From Aphrocallistes beatrix (taxonomy: Eukaryota > Porifera > Hexactinellida > Sceptrulophora > Aphrocallistidae), in NCBI GenBank assembly GCA_963281255.1, contig OY725496.1, forward strand, positions 2,852,001 to 2,916,000: a stretch of DNA of 64,000 nt. Reading direction: 5' to 3'. Under the pieces are notes generated by a model, which was not told where the DNA came from, searched no databases, and worked only from the letters and a program-made list of their open reading frames with translations. Positions 11,917-23,797 of the stretch are shown here, piece by piece (position 1 is the first letter of the stretch; each line of letters starts with the position of its first letter). A program made the translations under genes and the position numbers.

Positions 11917-12486
11917 CAGTAGGGCCTGCTATAACGGCCACTCTACATAACGGTCACCTGTCTATAGCGGTCACCTGCTCAACGCGGCCTGCGGCCACCC
12001 GTTTGTAGTCCCATACTGACCCTAAAACTGTGTATAATGGCCATCACCTGTCTATAACGGCCACTACCTATCGATAACGGCCACTAGCTGTCCATAATGG
12101 CCATCACCTTTTTCACCTAATATGTGTTTATTACAGGACATGTTACGAAAGATAAACAAATTTCATGTAATTACTTCAAGTAAGGGGTTTCTAAAAACTT
12201 GATATTTATTGCACTACGCAGTGGCGTGGTCAGGTGAAAAAATTTGGGGGGCCTCAATATCAAGACGCCACATATATGCCCACTTGAAAAAGTGCAGAAG
12301 GTTAAATTAGTAAATTGTAAAAATTTTAGGGGGGCCTAGGCCCCCGAGGCTCCCCCATAGCCACGCCACTGGCAGTACGTTGATACATTTTGGGATTAAG
12401 ACAATCACCTGTATATAAAGGCCACCTGTGTATAACGGCCAATTTTGTCCAGTTCATTGGGTGGCCGCTATATACAGGTTCCACTG
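11917..12486. mobile_element. MITE, GGCCGTTATA family, copy 1
   Basis: Terminal repeats built on CAGTRGRRCCTG with repeated GGCCACCTGT/TATAACGGCC units inside, flanked by TA. A hAT-type MITE (12219-12371) is inserted. Other copies are at 32624-33889 and 49108-49516. Confidence 0.7.
12219..12371. mobile_element. hAT-type MITE with 8-bp duplication
   Basis: The ends CAGTGGCGTGG and CCACGCCACTG are flanked by the 8-bp repeats gcactacg (12211-12218) and gcagtacg (12372-12379). It is 153 bp and non-coding. CAGTG ends with 8-bp duplications are typical of hAT elements. Confidence 0.75.
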
Positions 12487-12550
12487 TATATATATATATA
12501 TATATATACATCCTTACTATTAAAACTCGAATAATGTATATTTATATATA

Positions 12551-13151
12551 CAGTCAGAAGACAAAAGTATTCGACCACTTCATTATTATGTATTCGTATT
12601 TTACGTTGTAATTGGCATAACATCAACAATGTTTCCATTAATCAGAATCAACTAGAACAAGATGAACCCTAGAGTGTTTGCAGTGGAATCCATCCTATAT
12701 TTTGAAATTTTTGATTTTTGTGTCGGTTCAGCCACTTCAGCCACATTGTACCATTGAAACCACTTAGTAAAGGTGGCTAGGGTGGCAGAGCCGACACAAA
12801 AATCTAATTATTAGGCAGCAAAGATGTTCAATCAATCTAAAAATGAATTCCTAGGGTAATTAAGGGGTGTAGATTCCGAATATAACGTCTAAATTTCTCT
12901 ATCTCGAGCAGATTTCTTGTTACTCACTTTGCGAAAGATAATGAGCTAATTAACTCATTAATGAGCTAATTATCTCAAAGATTTCAAAAATTTTAAAATA
13001 CAGTATGGATTCCACTGCAAACACTGAAGGGTTGGTTCATCTTGTTCTAGTTGATTCTGATTAATGGAAATATTGTTGATGTTATGCCAATTACAACGTA
13101 AAATACGAATACATAATAATGAAGTGGTCGAATACTTTTGTCCTCTGACTG
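12551..13151. mobile_element. Tc1-like MITE, diverged copy
   Basis: The ends CAGTCAGAAGACAAAAGTAT and the inverted TACTTTTGTCCTCTGACTG are flanked by TA. It is 601 bp and largely palindromic. The first and last 130 bases are near-perfect inverted copies around GCATAACATCAACAATGTTT. Confidence 0.7.
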
Positions 13152-13165
13152 TATATATATATATA

Positions 13166-13733
13166 CAAGCGCGCTTCGCATGCTTGCACTGCGCGGCTGG
13201 CGGACACTTTGTGTCCGCCGGAGGCTCCCTTCGGTCGCCTGGGGTCACATTGGTTAATTATAAAGGAGAGAACATCTCTAAATATGTCTGTCCTACTGCT
13301 ATAATCTATATCGCACGAAAAATCACCAAATTTATCAATTTTTAAAATTTTAGCTGAGTAATGATGACGTCATAACAAAGTAATGAGTCATCATCTTTGT
13401 GATAGTTGCACTATATGTGAGATACATATGTTAGTATACAGATTCTATTAAAATTTCAGTCTTCTATCTCCTATAATGGCTGAGTTATGCTCGAATAACT
13501 GTATTGCTTAACTTTTAAAAATGTGACAATGACGTATAATTCCATGATGAGTCGACATTTTGCTCTGAGCTCAGAACTTACTGGAGCCATAGCCAAAAGA
13601 CTCCCACATGCCAAAAATTAGCCTTCCACGCCTGGCAGTTTCTTCAATCAATTCGTTACAGAGATATATATATACATATACATAAAAATATACACAAACA
13701 AGAATCGAGTTTTAATAATAAAGATATATATAT
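13166..13733 (-). mobile_element. Helitron-like copy
   Basis: Near full length in reverse orientation: tail CAAGCGCGCTTCGC at 13166, hairpin GGCGGACAC-TTT-GTGTCCGCC just inside, and a decayed 5' terminus at 13733. The hairpin and tail are well kept. Confidence 0.75.
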
Positions 13734-13744
13734 ACGTATATATA

Positions 13745-14236
13745 CAAGCGCGCTTCGCTTGCTTGCGCTGCGCGGCTGGCGGACACTTTGTGTCCGCCGG
13801 AGGCTCCCTTCGGTCGCCTGGGGTCACATTAGTTAATTGTAAGGTGGTTAACATCTCTAAATACGTCTGTCCTGCTGTGATACTCGATATCGCACGAAGA
13901 ATCAATAAATTTATCAATTTTTAAAATTTTGATGAGTAATGATGACGCCATAACAAAGTGATGAGTCATCATTTTTTGATGATAGTTGCATCATATGTGA
14001 GATATGTTAGTATACAGATTCTATTAAAATTTCAGCCTTCTATCTCCTATAATGGCTGAGTTATGCTAGAATAACTGTGTTGCTTAACTTTTAAAAATGT
14101 GACAATAACGTCATAATTCAATGGTGTGTCGGCATTTTCGTCTGAGCTCAGAACTTACTGGAGCCATAGCCAAAATACTCCCACATGCCAAAAATTAGCT
14201 TTCTATGACCGGCAGTTTCTTCAATCAATTCGTTAC

Positions 14237-14285
<49 letters not shown>

Positions 14286-14313
14286 CACATTAATCGAGTT
14301 TTAATAGTAAGGA
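13745..14313 (-). mobile_element. Helitron-like copy, full length
   Basis: The tail is at 13745 and the intact 5' terminus TCCTTACTATTAAAACTCG (reading the - strand) begins at 14313. A (TA)n run lies at 14238-14281. The terminus is directly joined, with no spacer, to the tail of the next copy (14314), giving a head-to-tail tandem. Confidence 0.8.
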
Positions 14314-14400
14314 CAAGCGCGCTTCGCTTGCTTGCGCTGCGCGACTGGCGGACACTTTGTGTCCGACGGAGGCTCCCTTCGGTCGCCTGGATGTGACATT
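14314..14400 (-). mobile_element. Helitron-like copy, 3' tail only
   Basis: Begins CAAGCGCGCTTCGCTTGC and keeps the hairpin with loop TTT. It is cut at about 14400, just before a TTAA-target element. Its upstream part may be the tail-bearing piece at 14936-14960, displaced by that element, although the orientation there is opposite. Confidence 0.6.
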
Positions 14401-14410
14401 GGTTAATTAA

Positions 14411-14935
14411 GGCTACCGCCCTCGAAAAACCTTCCCTGGCGTAAAAAAACCAGGCAAAAATTGTTATTGCTAATTTAATTGTATTACTGATCGGCCTACC
14501 ATCTGATAGCACTATTTGGACGGTATTTTTTCTATTTTTTGTGAGATAACCCCCTAAAGTTTAGCGTTAATAAAAATTGAAAAAATATTGGAGGTTTTTA
14601 ACTCATTTACCAATTAGTTTTTAACTTACTTGATATTTTTTTAATGATATGGACCTTAACATTGTTTTGGCACTTTTGGAGATAATATAACACAAAGATT
14701 TAAAAGAATGGGCAAATAAAATCCAAACAAAATAGCTCTATAAGGGAGTTCATTTATATTATGCTCGGGAAATCGGAAGTTTTATCTCAAAAAAATAATT
14801 TGTTCGGATCTGGTCCCGAAAGAGGCCGATGTCATTCCTTAAAAACTATTGCAGATATATAATATATTATATCCTTAAATAAAAGGATATATGCGAAAAT
14901 ATATAGGTTCCTCGAACATTCCTTTGTCAAAGAAT
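14411..14935 (+). mobile_element. TTAA-target element, family 1 copy D (3' truncated)
   Basis: The left terminus GGCTACCGCCCTCGAAAA follows TTAA (14407-14410). The body matches 1508-2110 of copy B. The right end is missing: the sequence switches at about 14935 to a Helitron-like tail. Confidence 0.65.
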
Positions 14936-15805
14936 AGCGCAAGCAAGCGAAGCGCGCTTGTATATATATATATCTGTAACGAATTGATTGAAGAAACTGC
15001 CAGGCACAGAAAGCTTATTTTTGGCATGTGGGAGTCTTTTGGCTATGGCTCTAGTAAGTTCTGAGCTCAGATGGAAATGTCGACTCATCATGGAATTATG
15101 ACGTCATTGCCACATTTTTAATGGTTTAGCAATACAGTACACCCTCGCTAATCCGAACCTCGCTAATCCGAACCCTCGCTAATCCGAACACTTCATTCCT
15201 ACAATCGGAACAGTTAAAATATAATCTTATTGGCCTCTATGCTTTGAATCAACGTTTGTTATGTTATATCTTACAATAAATTTAAGAATCCTAGTTAAAA
15301 AAGCAATCGTAACTAAATAATATCCTTAATGTACTAACAATGCAAATTTATTAGAGTACTAATAGTAATAATACCCCATTGAATTAGTGTTATTTCAATA
15401 ATCGGAACAAATTCACTAATCCGAACGTTTGGTTCATTGGTACAGAGCTGTTCGGATTAGCGAGGGTGTACTGCACAGTTATTCGGGCATAACTAAGCCA
15501 TTATAGGAGATAGAAGGCTGAAATTTTAATAGATTATGCATATTAATATATCTCACATATGATACAACTCTTATCCAAATATGATGACTCATCACTCTGT
15601 TATAACGTCATCATTACGCATCCAAATTTAAAAAATTGATAAATTTGGTGATTTTTCGTTGCAATATTGATTATAACGGTAGAGCAGACGTATTTATAGA
15701 TGTTATTTCCCTTATCTTTAATCAATGTGACCCTAGGCACCCAAAGGGCACCTCCGGGGGACACAGAGTGTCCGCCAGCCGCGCTGCGCAAGCAAGCGAA
15801 GCACG

Positions 15806-15809
<4 letters not shown>
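14936..15809 (+). mobile_element. Helitron-like copies: a tail fragment plus a nearly full copy
   Basis: 14936-14960 is an isolated tail ending GCGCGCTTG. From about 14970 a second copy runs to 15809, split by a MITE (15135-15473). The hairpin stem is altered (GGGGGACAC against GTGTCCGCC). Confidence 0.65.
15135..15473. mobile_element. MITE, CACCCTCGCTAATCCGAAC family
   Basis: Inverted ends CAGTACACCCTCGCTAATCC. The left flank is TA. It sits inside a Helitron-like copy whose interior continues on both sides. A 265-bp relative is at 54753-55017. The TA target and CAGT ends suggest a pogo/Tigger-type origin. Confidence 0.7.
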
Positions 15810-15847
<38 letters not shown>

Positions 15848-15865
15848 GTATATATCGTATATATA

Positions 15866-16353
15866 TATCTGTAACAAATTGATTGCGGAAACTGCCGGTC
15901 ACAGAAAGCTGATTTTGGCATGTGGGGATCCTTTGGCTGTGACTCCACCAAGTTCTGAGCTCAGACGAAAATGTCGACTCATTATGGAATTATGACGCCA
16001 TTGTCTCCTTTTTTAGAATTAGAAATTTCTGTTTTCGGCTATAACGCCATTTTAGATGATAGATGGCTGAAAATTTGATAGAATGTGTATATAAATATTC
16101 CTTACAAGATGTAGCCATCATCAAAAAGATGACTCATCACTCTGTCATGACGTCATAATTACGCACCAAATATTTAAAAATTGACAAATTTGATGATTTT
16201 TCGAGTGATTTCGATTTTAACAGTAAGACAGACATATTTATAGATGTCTTCTTCCTCATAATTATTATATGTGAGCCCAGGCGCCCAAAGGGCGCCTCCG
16301 GCAGACACAATGTTGTCAACAGCCGCGCAGCGCAAGCAAGCGAATCGTGCTTG
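15866..16353 (+). mobile_element. Helitron-like copy, 5' truncated
   Basis: From the TCTGTAACAAATTGATTG segment to a tail ending GTGCTTG at 16353. The hairpin is weak here. The flank after the tail resembles the flank after 10541. Confidence 0.6.
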
Positions 16354-16547
16354 TATAATATAATAAGCGTGTCAATATATCACGTGAGTCAACCTATCAT
16401 GAAACAGTCCTATTATAGAGTGGTTCTTAGATGTATTTAACTTACTACACGTACATATATATTGATTTAAGTTAAGATATACCAATGTACAAAAATATTT
16501 GAACATATCCGCTTGAGTATTTTGGTACGTGCACTAACATACTCTAG

Positions 16548-17086
16548 TCTAGTTCTTTTCAACCGGTGTTCCACAGAAACCTGGGGTTCCGCCAAAGTGA
16601 TTTGGGGGTTCCCTGAAACTCGGGCGTTCCTCAAGGGTTCCGTGACTTGGAAATATTCCAATTTACTTTGTTCTCGATACTTATTCTGACAGAAAAATTA
16701 GAGCACCTTGAACTAAACGTAAGCTGGTTCAAAACTTGTTGCCCATTTGCATTAGTCAAATATACTAATTTTATACATACCCTACATCTGTATTGAATAT
16801 TATTAGCGCATAGCAACCAAAACATCACTTAGTGATTCAATGTATTGATAGTAATATGTTATTATTTTATGACATAAAGCCATAAATTATAATAAGAATT
16901 CATATGAACTGACTTGAGGGATTACATCTATTGATACTTAGATATTTGTTACCAGTTTGTCAAGATACGCGTATCACTGCGGAGCATAATTTTAATTAAT
17001 CAGTTATAAATATTCAAGTTTACATGCCTTTTAATTTTAGGAAAATTGAATTTTTAAAATGCAACTAAAAAGGTTGAGAAGCACTG
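16548..17086. mobile_element. hAT-type (Tip100-like) non-autonomous element
   Basis: The right end reads, on the - strand, CAGTGCTTCTCAACC. The left end at about 16548 is a decayed partner (TTCTTTTCAACC). A direct repeat gtctagt lies on both sides. CAGTGSTTCTCAACC ends are typical of the Tip100/Zaphod branch of hAT. The interior has no long frame. Confidence 0.5.
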
Positions 17087-17124
17087 CGAGTCTAGTCAAT
17101 GCGTTAAAATATTTTAAGTAGATA

Positions 17125-17272
17125 TACAATCGACTCCGCTTAATAGAACATCATCGGTCAGAGGACATTTTGGCCCGATAAATTAAGCGGAGAACCCTAT
17201 TAACCGAAAATATTTTGTATTAGCTTCAATGTGTGAGAACTATTCCGGCCCTACCAAAAGTGGTCCGATTAA
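17125..17272. repeat. Half copy of the CGACTCCGCTTAAT MITE
   Basis: Matches the left two thirds of the MITE at 53679-53866, from CGACTCCGCTTAATAG to the CCGATTAA segment. The right terminus is lost where gypsy gag sequence begins. Confidence 0.5.
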
Positions 17273-17618
17273 AGGTGAGTCATTGGATGTCAAGTCTCTT
17301 CACCCGGATGATAGAAAAGTATATGATACAGTTAAGACGAAGTTAAGAAATGCGTTTAAACCAGAGGCATAGCATTCTAATACACTAAGGCACTGGCACT
17401 GCCTTGAATTTGGGCTACTATGGATATGTTAATGCCGTGCTGAATACTCGAATTTGATTGGCTAGATTTTAGGCGCCAAATTTTGCACTAGGATACTGTA
17501 TAGTATAAATACATTACACTATATGAATATGTATTTGTTAACTAACTTCTTACTTTTTATTCAATCAATTATACTTGTTGACTTATTACTTGAATACTCA
17601 TTTATTACTGAAACGAAG

Positions 17619-17760
17619 ATGACTTGTGTGGTGCCAGGATGTAATTCTAATTACAAGAGCTAGGAGCATCGTGCGCCAACTTTTTCATTCCCAAAGGATA
17701 AAGAGATGTGTGAGAGGTGGTTTAGGAGGTTGTTACTAAAAAATATCTATCTTTTTAACA
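17619..17760 (+). pseudogene. THAP zinc-finger fragment of a P-type transposase
   Basis: Begins with ATG at 17619. The first residues MTCVVPGCNSNYKS give the first two THAP cysteines (C-x4-C). An in-frame stop follows at codon 15, and after it come TFSFPKDKEMCERWFRRL, the usual FP and W positions of THAP. The second half (C-x2-H) is missing. THAP fingers bind transposon ends in P elements. Its place near the left end of the P-type element is as expected. Confidence 0.7.
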
Positions 17761-19165
17761 CTATCTATCTTTTTAACACTTCTTAAGGTGTTAAAAATTC
17801 TTATATATAACCCCCCAAATTTTGCCTCATCAATTCCTGAAAATTCCTGAAAACATGTATGAAATTATGTTTTTTTATTAATTCATGAAGTTCATAAAGT
17901 TATTCCGGATATCTTCCAAACAAACGCATTCTACCCTCATTACAAGTAACAAATTCATTTACTAATTCTTTCAATTGTAAACCGTCCGTTCTTTGCTTGT
18001 GCACATGAAGTAACAAGCACCAACTCAATCGTGCTTGGCATGTAGTTGTACGCAGCCAGGTCTTAAGTCTGCGAAGTGCTAAACAATTTTAAATATTTAA
18101 TCACAAACACCTATAAATACAAAGTGGAATGAAGCCCAGTAATGAAAACCAGAGATGTGTTAAATATATAACAGTATTCGATAGATTCCTAGATTTAGTA
18201 TGCCAGAAATTTATGAACTTCAAATTTATCAAACAACTTTAGCTAATACTAGAAAGTCTTCTCATTTTGAATGAAACCTAGAAAGTAAAACAAAGCTGCG
18301 AAAATACGATTATAGCATCGGTTCATATTAATTCAAATTGATCACACTGATCAATACTTTGGTCATAATTTAAGTATTCCCACAGTGACACCTTTTTAGA
18401 CGGTTAGCCCCCCAAACTAATAATGTTGTCTACGCCCCTGCATTCATATTGGTTGTTGTATAAATGAAGAATATTAAAATCAATCTCACAACTGCAATCT
18501 CACACTTGCAGTTTGTAATGAGTGTTAAATCCAGAACAATAGAAATCCATTTGCATTACATAGTTCGAAATGAATAATTAATTTTCAAATTAAGATTGTA
18601 AAAATGATACTTTTTTGGAAAAATCTGCAAATCCAAAAGGTGTCAAAATTGTCCTATGTACCTCAATTGACCAAAATTTGATAGGGTTGCCATCATCAAT
18701 TAAGTGTTTAACACTTTGTCTGGACCTTCAAAGGTGTTCCATTTTGGCATTTAATTTCGTATCAAAAATCGTATAGTAACTTCGTTTGCCCATAAACATT
18801 CTACACCTTTTCTCCAAATTTTATTAATTTCACACTTATGGTATTCTCAAAACCCGTTATGGAGGAAACAAAAAAATAGGGAGGAACTCATTTCAGAAGT
18901 AGGCCACTATAGATAGTAATCGTCGGCAAACTAAAAATGTCGAGAATATGTATAACAATATTATATTATCTTGTACTCTATAAAAAATCGATTACTAGTC
19001 AATAATGTTATCATAATCCTGACACATATTATTAGTAACGTGATATACTATAGTTACGCTTCAAAATGATTGAACACCCAAGTAGTAGTCATTACTTCAA
19101 GTTATATGCTCAATTGAAAAAGTAACATTCCTGTTGTTGCAGTCCAAATGCGTTTCTACGCCAGG
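17761..19165. other. Decayed interior of the P-type element
   Basis: No open frame or known motif. This is where the catalytic RNase H-like domain of the transposase would be expected. Confidence 0.3.
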
Positions 19166-19585
19166 GGCCTTATTCACTAAACTTCTTAACTAAAGTTTTG
19201 CTTAACTTTAAGCAAAAACTAAGTATTTGCTTAAACTTAAGTAAATATTTAGTTTTTAACTTAAGTCATGTCTGGGGTTGACTTCGAAGAGTGATTGAGA
19301 TGCGTAAAGAATAATTGTCTAAATATATTCATGAATCATGACGTATTAAAATGATCTAAATGGAAGTTGGTGATAACTGCTAGAATATTATTAGTATACA
19401 AACGTTTGGATAATTCAAAAGTATTAAATTCTTGACATTTATTTAAAGCAAGCAAATTCTTAGCTGTTTCTCAAGTTAAGCAAATACTTAGATTTTGCTT
19501 AAAGTTAAGCAAATACTCAGTTTTGCTTAAGTTATACTTAAGTTTTAAGTTAGCAAAACTTAAGTTTTGTTAGTGAATAAGGCCC
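19166..19585. mobile_element. Harbinger-like MITE with CAG duplication, copy 2
   Basis: Ends GGGCCTTATTCACTAA and inverse, flanked by CAG (19163-19165 and 19586-19588). The interior has runs of CTTAAGT/ACTTAAG repeats and is strongly self-complementary. Confidence 0.75.
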
Positions 19586-20250
19586 CAGGTCATGGCAAGC
19601 CAGCTAGTGGGCCCTGACAAGACCCTAGCTATGCCAATGGGCAAACGCCGTATCTGCAGTACCTGTAAATATAATATTCAGTGCAATGTGGGACCATTGT
19701 GGCAGTTTAAAACGTGTCCCGTATTTTAGTCAAAACCCGGAATATCCCGCCGGGATTTAGTAACAACCGGTTTAGGACTATCCCTAGACCGAAAGAGGAT
19801 TATAAGGGAAATGCCAAACTACGGGTTAGTTAATTCATTCAATTTCAATTCCTATTTCAATATTTATTTCTACTTATATACCCTAGATTGAATTGAATTG
19901 TAAGAATTCTAAATACCACACACATCGCAATTCCGAAATAGACAGCACTGATCTAAAATTAATTACAAATTTACTGGATTGATTATTTCATTATCATTTC
20001 ATTACGCTATGAAATATCCGTTTCAATAATGATTACTCTGCTCCATTGTGCTCAAAAGATTCACGTATAGAGTTTATTGTGCAGGTAATAAATTGGTTAA
20101 ATTGCTGGAATACCCAAATTACCTATGCTCAAATACTAGAGAGTAAAAGAAGACTCCAACTATCAAATATTCTAAAAGAAATTTCTTTAAAATGATCATC
20201 TAGAGAGGGTTCAATTTCATTGAAAAATTATTTGAATACGTTTGTCGAAA

Positions 20251-20616
20251 ATGTTCGAAAATGTTTTTGTTGATTTATTAGATAGAGGTTCACTTAAGTT
20301 TCCATCACTTACCGTTATTGATTGTGTGAATATTATTTATGAGACTTTTATGAAGATAGACACCTCCGAAATTCTTTGTAAAAACTTTTATGCTGGCCCA
20401 TGCCGTAGTTTATTAGTGCGAATAAGTATGTCAATAATTGAAGAGAAACATATTGGAAAATGGAGAGAATTATGTGATTGTAAAGTATGGCAATGGGATA
20501 TTTTACATAAATTAGTAATGACTGTTTCAAATTGTATTATATCAAGGAGAGTTAAGAATTTTAATGCATTAGTCGCGAGGTCTGACAATATAAAGCTTAA
20601 AAAATTTAGTATCTAA
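20251..20616 (+). CDS. ORF inside the P-type element, possible transposase C-terminus
   Basis: 121 residues from ATG 20251 (the frame opens slightly earlier). It contains DRGSLKFPS and a Cys-rich middle (LCDCKVWQW) followed by a basic amphipathic end. P-type and THAP-containing transposases end in a helical region with a similar RG.L.YPS start, so I read this as the last exon of the element's transposase. This rests on pattern only. An unrelated small host ORF is possible but less likely inside the element. Confidence 0.45.
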   Translation: MFENVFVDLLDRGSLKFPSLTVIDCVNIIYETFMKIDTSEILCKNFYAGPCRSLLVRISMSIIEEKHIGKWRELCDCKVWQWDILHKLVMTVSNCIISRRVKNFNALVARSDNIKLKKFSI

Positions 20617-21147
20617 TTCGTGCATATCTCTTATAGCTGACCTGATGATAATCAAAAGACCCTCACTTAATTCCTACACAATTTACCTCAGTACAATCAA
20701 GATTCTATGCTAGATGTGTATACGTGTACTATATCCTCATATGTACTTACCTTCACTAAAGATACTACGTAGATGTGTACTTACCTCATTCACATACTAG
20801 ATGTACGATGTATTCTAACTACTAACTAACTACATTACTCATTAACGATACTAGATGTCATTCTGTACTTAACCTCATTACTCATTACAATTGAAGATAC
20901 AATATGTGTACTGCTTTTGTTGGTGTTTTATTTTTGTTTTTGTGATTGTTGAACTGCTGATTTGTTTGTAATTTACCTTAGAATTGGCAATAAACATCTA
21001 TTATATTCTCAAAATTTAGTCTAGGCGATTAGATTGGGTAAATTGGGTTAACATAGTCAATAACATATTCTGATCCTACTATTGTTGCATATTAGAATGA
21101 TATAATTGATGCTAAACACAATTTTCCAAAATTTACATTGAACGGCA
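20617..21147. other. 3' part of the P-type element, no gene
   Basis: Low-complexity AT-rich sequence with several TACTTACC/ACTCATTA-like repeats between 20680 and 20900. No frame recognised. Confidence 0.3.
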
Positions 21148-21151
21148 TTAA

Positions 21152-22366
21152 GGTTGGTGTTTCCCATGCGACACTTGTTTTTTATTAAAAATGTGCCCAA
21201 ATTGCTTTTTTATCATTTTTAGATCCTTATAGGGGTTCTAAACAATAATCCCGATTTTTATAACTCCAGCCCCAATATTTCGCCACTTTGAGCCACTTGT
21301 ATCACCTGGTGTCGCTCTAAAAACGACACATTTTGAATGCGAAATGTCCCACAGCTATAACTTCTTTTAACAGTGCCAGATCATCTTTTTAATGCTGATT
21401 TCATGCTCAGCACTAGATTTCCAGCAATTTGATATATATATATTGACCATATTTGTAAACATTTTTGTTTGACCGTGCCTAGCAACGGCCAGGAATTTTT
21501 TAACATTCCTGACCGTTGCAAGGAAAAGGCAACCAAAAATATTTCCAAATATAGTCAATATATATATCAAATTGCTGGAAATTTAGTGCTGAGTACGAAT
21601 TCAGTATTAAAATAACGACCTGGCATAGTCAAATAAAATTATAGGTATGGGATTTCGGCGGAAACTATCGGACATGGTCATTATTGGGCCCCCAGTGATA
21701 ACTGTCAACTTTTTCACACTTTTGAAGGTGTCATGATGTGAAAATATTTGATATGCCATATTTTGAAGTTAAGTACTACAATAAGTTGTTGATTGAGGAT
21801 GTTTTGATGTTATATATTATCAGAATTCCGTAAAAACAAATGGAAATCAAGCCTTTCCGAAGAAAATTGCTTTGTAGCCAGTATTTAGCACTTAAAAAAA
21901 TCAATTTACAAAGGAGGAATCTCTAGTTACAAAGGTCGTAGAGTTAAAAACTCGACGGTTTTAGAAAGATCTCGTCACGTAGAACAAAATGATAGAGACA
22001 GATTTTTGATATTCTACTTTAGAAAAAAGTTAAAATATTTTTCCTTACGAAAATCTGCCTCTAAATTTTTATAAACGAAATTTGAAAGAAAAAATTATTT
22101 GGGTTAAAATTGAAAATTCTATTGCTATTATTTTCTTTATTCAACCATTTCGTGCAAGAATAATTGAGTAAAAGAGGCATAAGGCATTGAAGTTTCCTTG
22201 AATGTCCTCTATAAATTAGGTCATTTGGAAAAAAAAATTTTATCTTACTTCTTGGGCTCCCGAAAAGTGTATTTTTGCAGATAACTCATCGAGAATAGTT
22301 TCTACAAAAATTTCAGGAGAAAATAATGAAAACTTTTAAAGTTAGTTCTGGAAGGAAACTCCACCC
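21152..22366 (+). mobile_element. TTAA-target element, family 2, full copy
   Basis: The left terminus GGTTGGTGTTTCC follows TTAA (21148-21151). The right terminus GGAAACTCCACCC ends at 22366 and is followed by TTAA (22367-22370). It is 1.2 kb and non-coding. A hairpin block (21428-21575) has arms around CAACGGCCAGGAAT/ATTCCTGACCGTTG. Other partial copies are at 7581-9021 and 38979-39909. Confidence 0.75.
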
Positions 22367-22835
22367 TTAACTCAGCCATGGTACATGCAGTGCCAGTGCC
22401 TTAGTGTATTAGAATGCTATGCCAGAGGATAATTCATTCAATTCATTAAGTGAGTTCCATCAGCGCACAATGCACCCAGATGAAACGCCTAAGAAATATC
22501 TTTATGAGCTTAAGCGATTGCTACAGAAAGCTTTTCCAGAAATGGTTGAAGGTGCGATGGAACAACTCCTGTTTGAACAATATATTCGAGCTTCCTAGGT
22601 ATCAAAATATTCGCGTGTCCCTAGATGTTAAGACTACAAAAGATGCTTTGAAAAGAGCTCAAGTGGTCATACGCATGCACAGCGAGAATTATAATCAAAA
22701 TTTAGATGGTGTAGCTACCGTGAGCTTTGGGAAAGAGTCCAAACAGGATTAAGAGAAAATTAATTGCGAGAAAGAATTCGCTCAGGAAGCCTTAGACGCA
22801 GCTGTCAAGGCGATTACAGAGAAAATTACATTGGC

Positions 22836-22859
22836 CATAGCCTACTCTATATATGTATT

Positions 22860-22923
<64 letters not shown>

Positions 22924-22929
22924 GCTATG
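22836..22929. mobile_element. P-type mini-MITE with (AG)n core
   Basis: Ends CATAGCCTACTC and GAGTAGGCTATG are flanked by exact 7-bp repeats cattggc (22829-22835 and 22930-22936). The centre is a long (AG)n tract (about 22861-22920). It is inserted in the gag region of gypsy relic 2. Confidence 0.75.
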
Positions 22930-23797
22930 CATTGGCTAAAAATACTGAAGAGTGATTATACATGCACAATACAGAGAGGGGTACAAAGAGGTGGTCGGAT
23001 ATTTTCAGAAGGCAAGAAGCAAGAGAATTGAGATTCGTTTTGGATGGAGGCTTATGTCCAAGCCTATCCCTCTTCTAGTCGTACTGTTAGAAAACAGCTT
23101 CGTTGTTATAATTGCGATCAATTAGGACACGTAATGGGCGAAAATCGAAGATATCGAGTGCAAAGTTATGCTGGATAGTGGTTCTTCTGTTAATTTAATG
23201 TTGGTTGACATATTTAGAAAAGTTAAAGATACCAGGCCCACACCTGCAGAGCAGCTATTGCTAACTGCCTCAGGAAATAAGATGCAGTATTTATGTGAAG
23301 TTGAATTGGAAATTACAATGGGCACCTTTCGAGCAAATCAAAGTTTACGAGTCTCTTCTCTCATAACAGACTGCATATTAGGAGTGGATTATCTGGTGAG
23401 TCTTCGAATTAATTTTAACTTCGCGAAAAGATTTGTATTGGGTTGGTCCTAGCTTTGGTTCAATAAATTCTTTCGATTTTCAAGAGAATCATGAGTTCAG
23501 GAACCAATCGTGTCCAATCCACACACAAAATTACCCTGAAGTATATGCAGCAGTGTAATCAGTGGATGAATTTGAGAATGGAGAATGGGGATGTCTGGGA
23601 GCTGTTCCAAAGTATAATACTCTACCAACTATTGAGCATTCAGCTACAGCGGTTTTCAGATATTATCGAGGAATTTCAAGTTCTTTTCTTATCTACTTAT
23701 TACAGTTAGGGGGTTGAGAAAAGCTGAGAAAAACTATATCACTCTTGAACTAGAGTGTTTAGCAGTTGTAGAATCAGTGAAACGCTTCAGGCATTAC

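Larger units (their letters stand above)
17368..22421 (+). mobile_element. P-superfamily element with THAP fragment
   Basis: Inverted ends CATAGCATTCTAATACAC, about 34 bp long (17368-17401 and 22388-22421), are flanked by the exact 7-bp repeat ccagagg (17361-17367 and 22422-22428). The repeat lies in gypsy gag, and the gag frame continues on the other side, so insertion was precise. Inside are a THAP-type zinc finger near the left end, an ORF at 20251-20616, a Harbinger-like MITE (19166-19585) and a TTAA-target element (21152-22366). The size, THAP finger, CAT termini and duplication length fit the P superfamily. The catalytic core is not recognisable. Confidence 0.7.

Noticed and set aside
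14205..14512. Long open frames through (TA)n and AAGCGCGCTTCGC repeats
   Set aside because: They translate dinucleotide repeats and Helitron-like tails (YIYIYI runs) and recur in many copies in several frames, so they are not genes.
22861..22920. (AG)n tract as a regulatory GAGA site cluster
   Set aside because: It is the core of a mobile element inside a dead retrotransposon, so a promoter role has no support.
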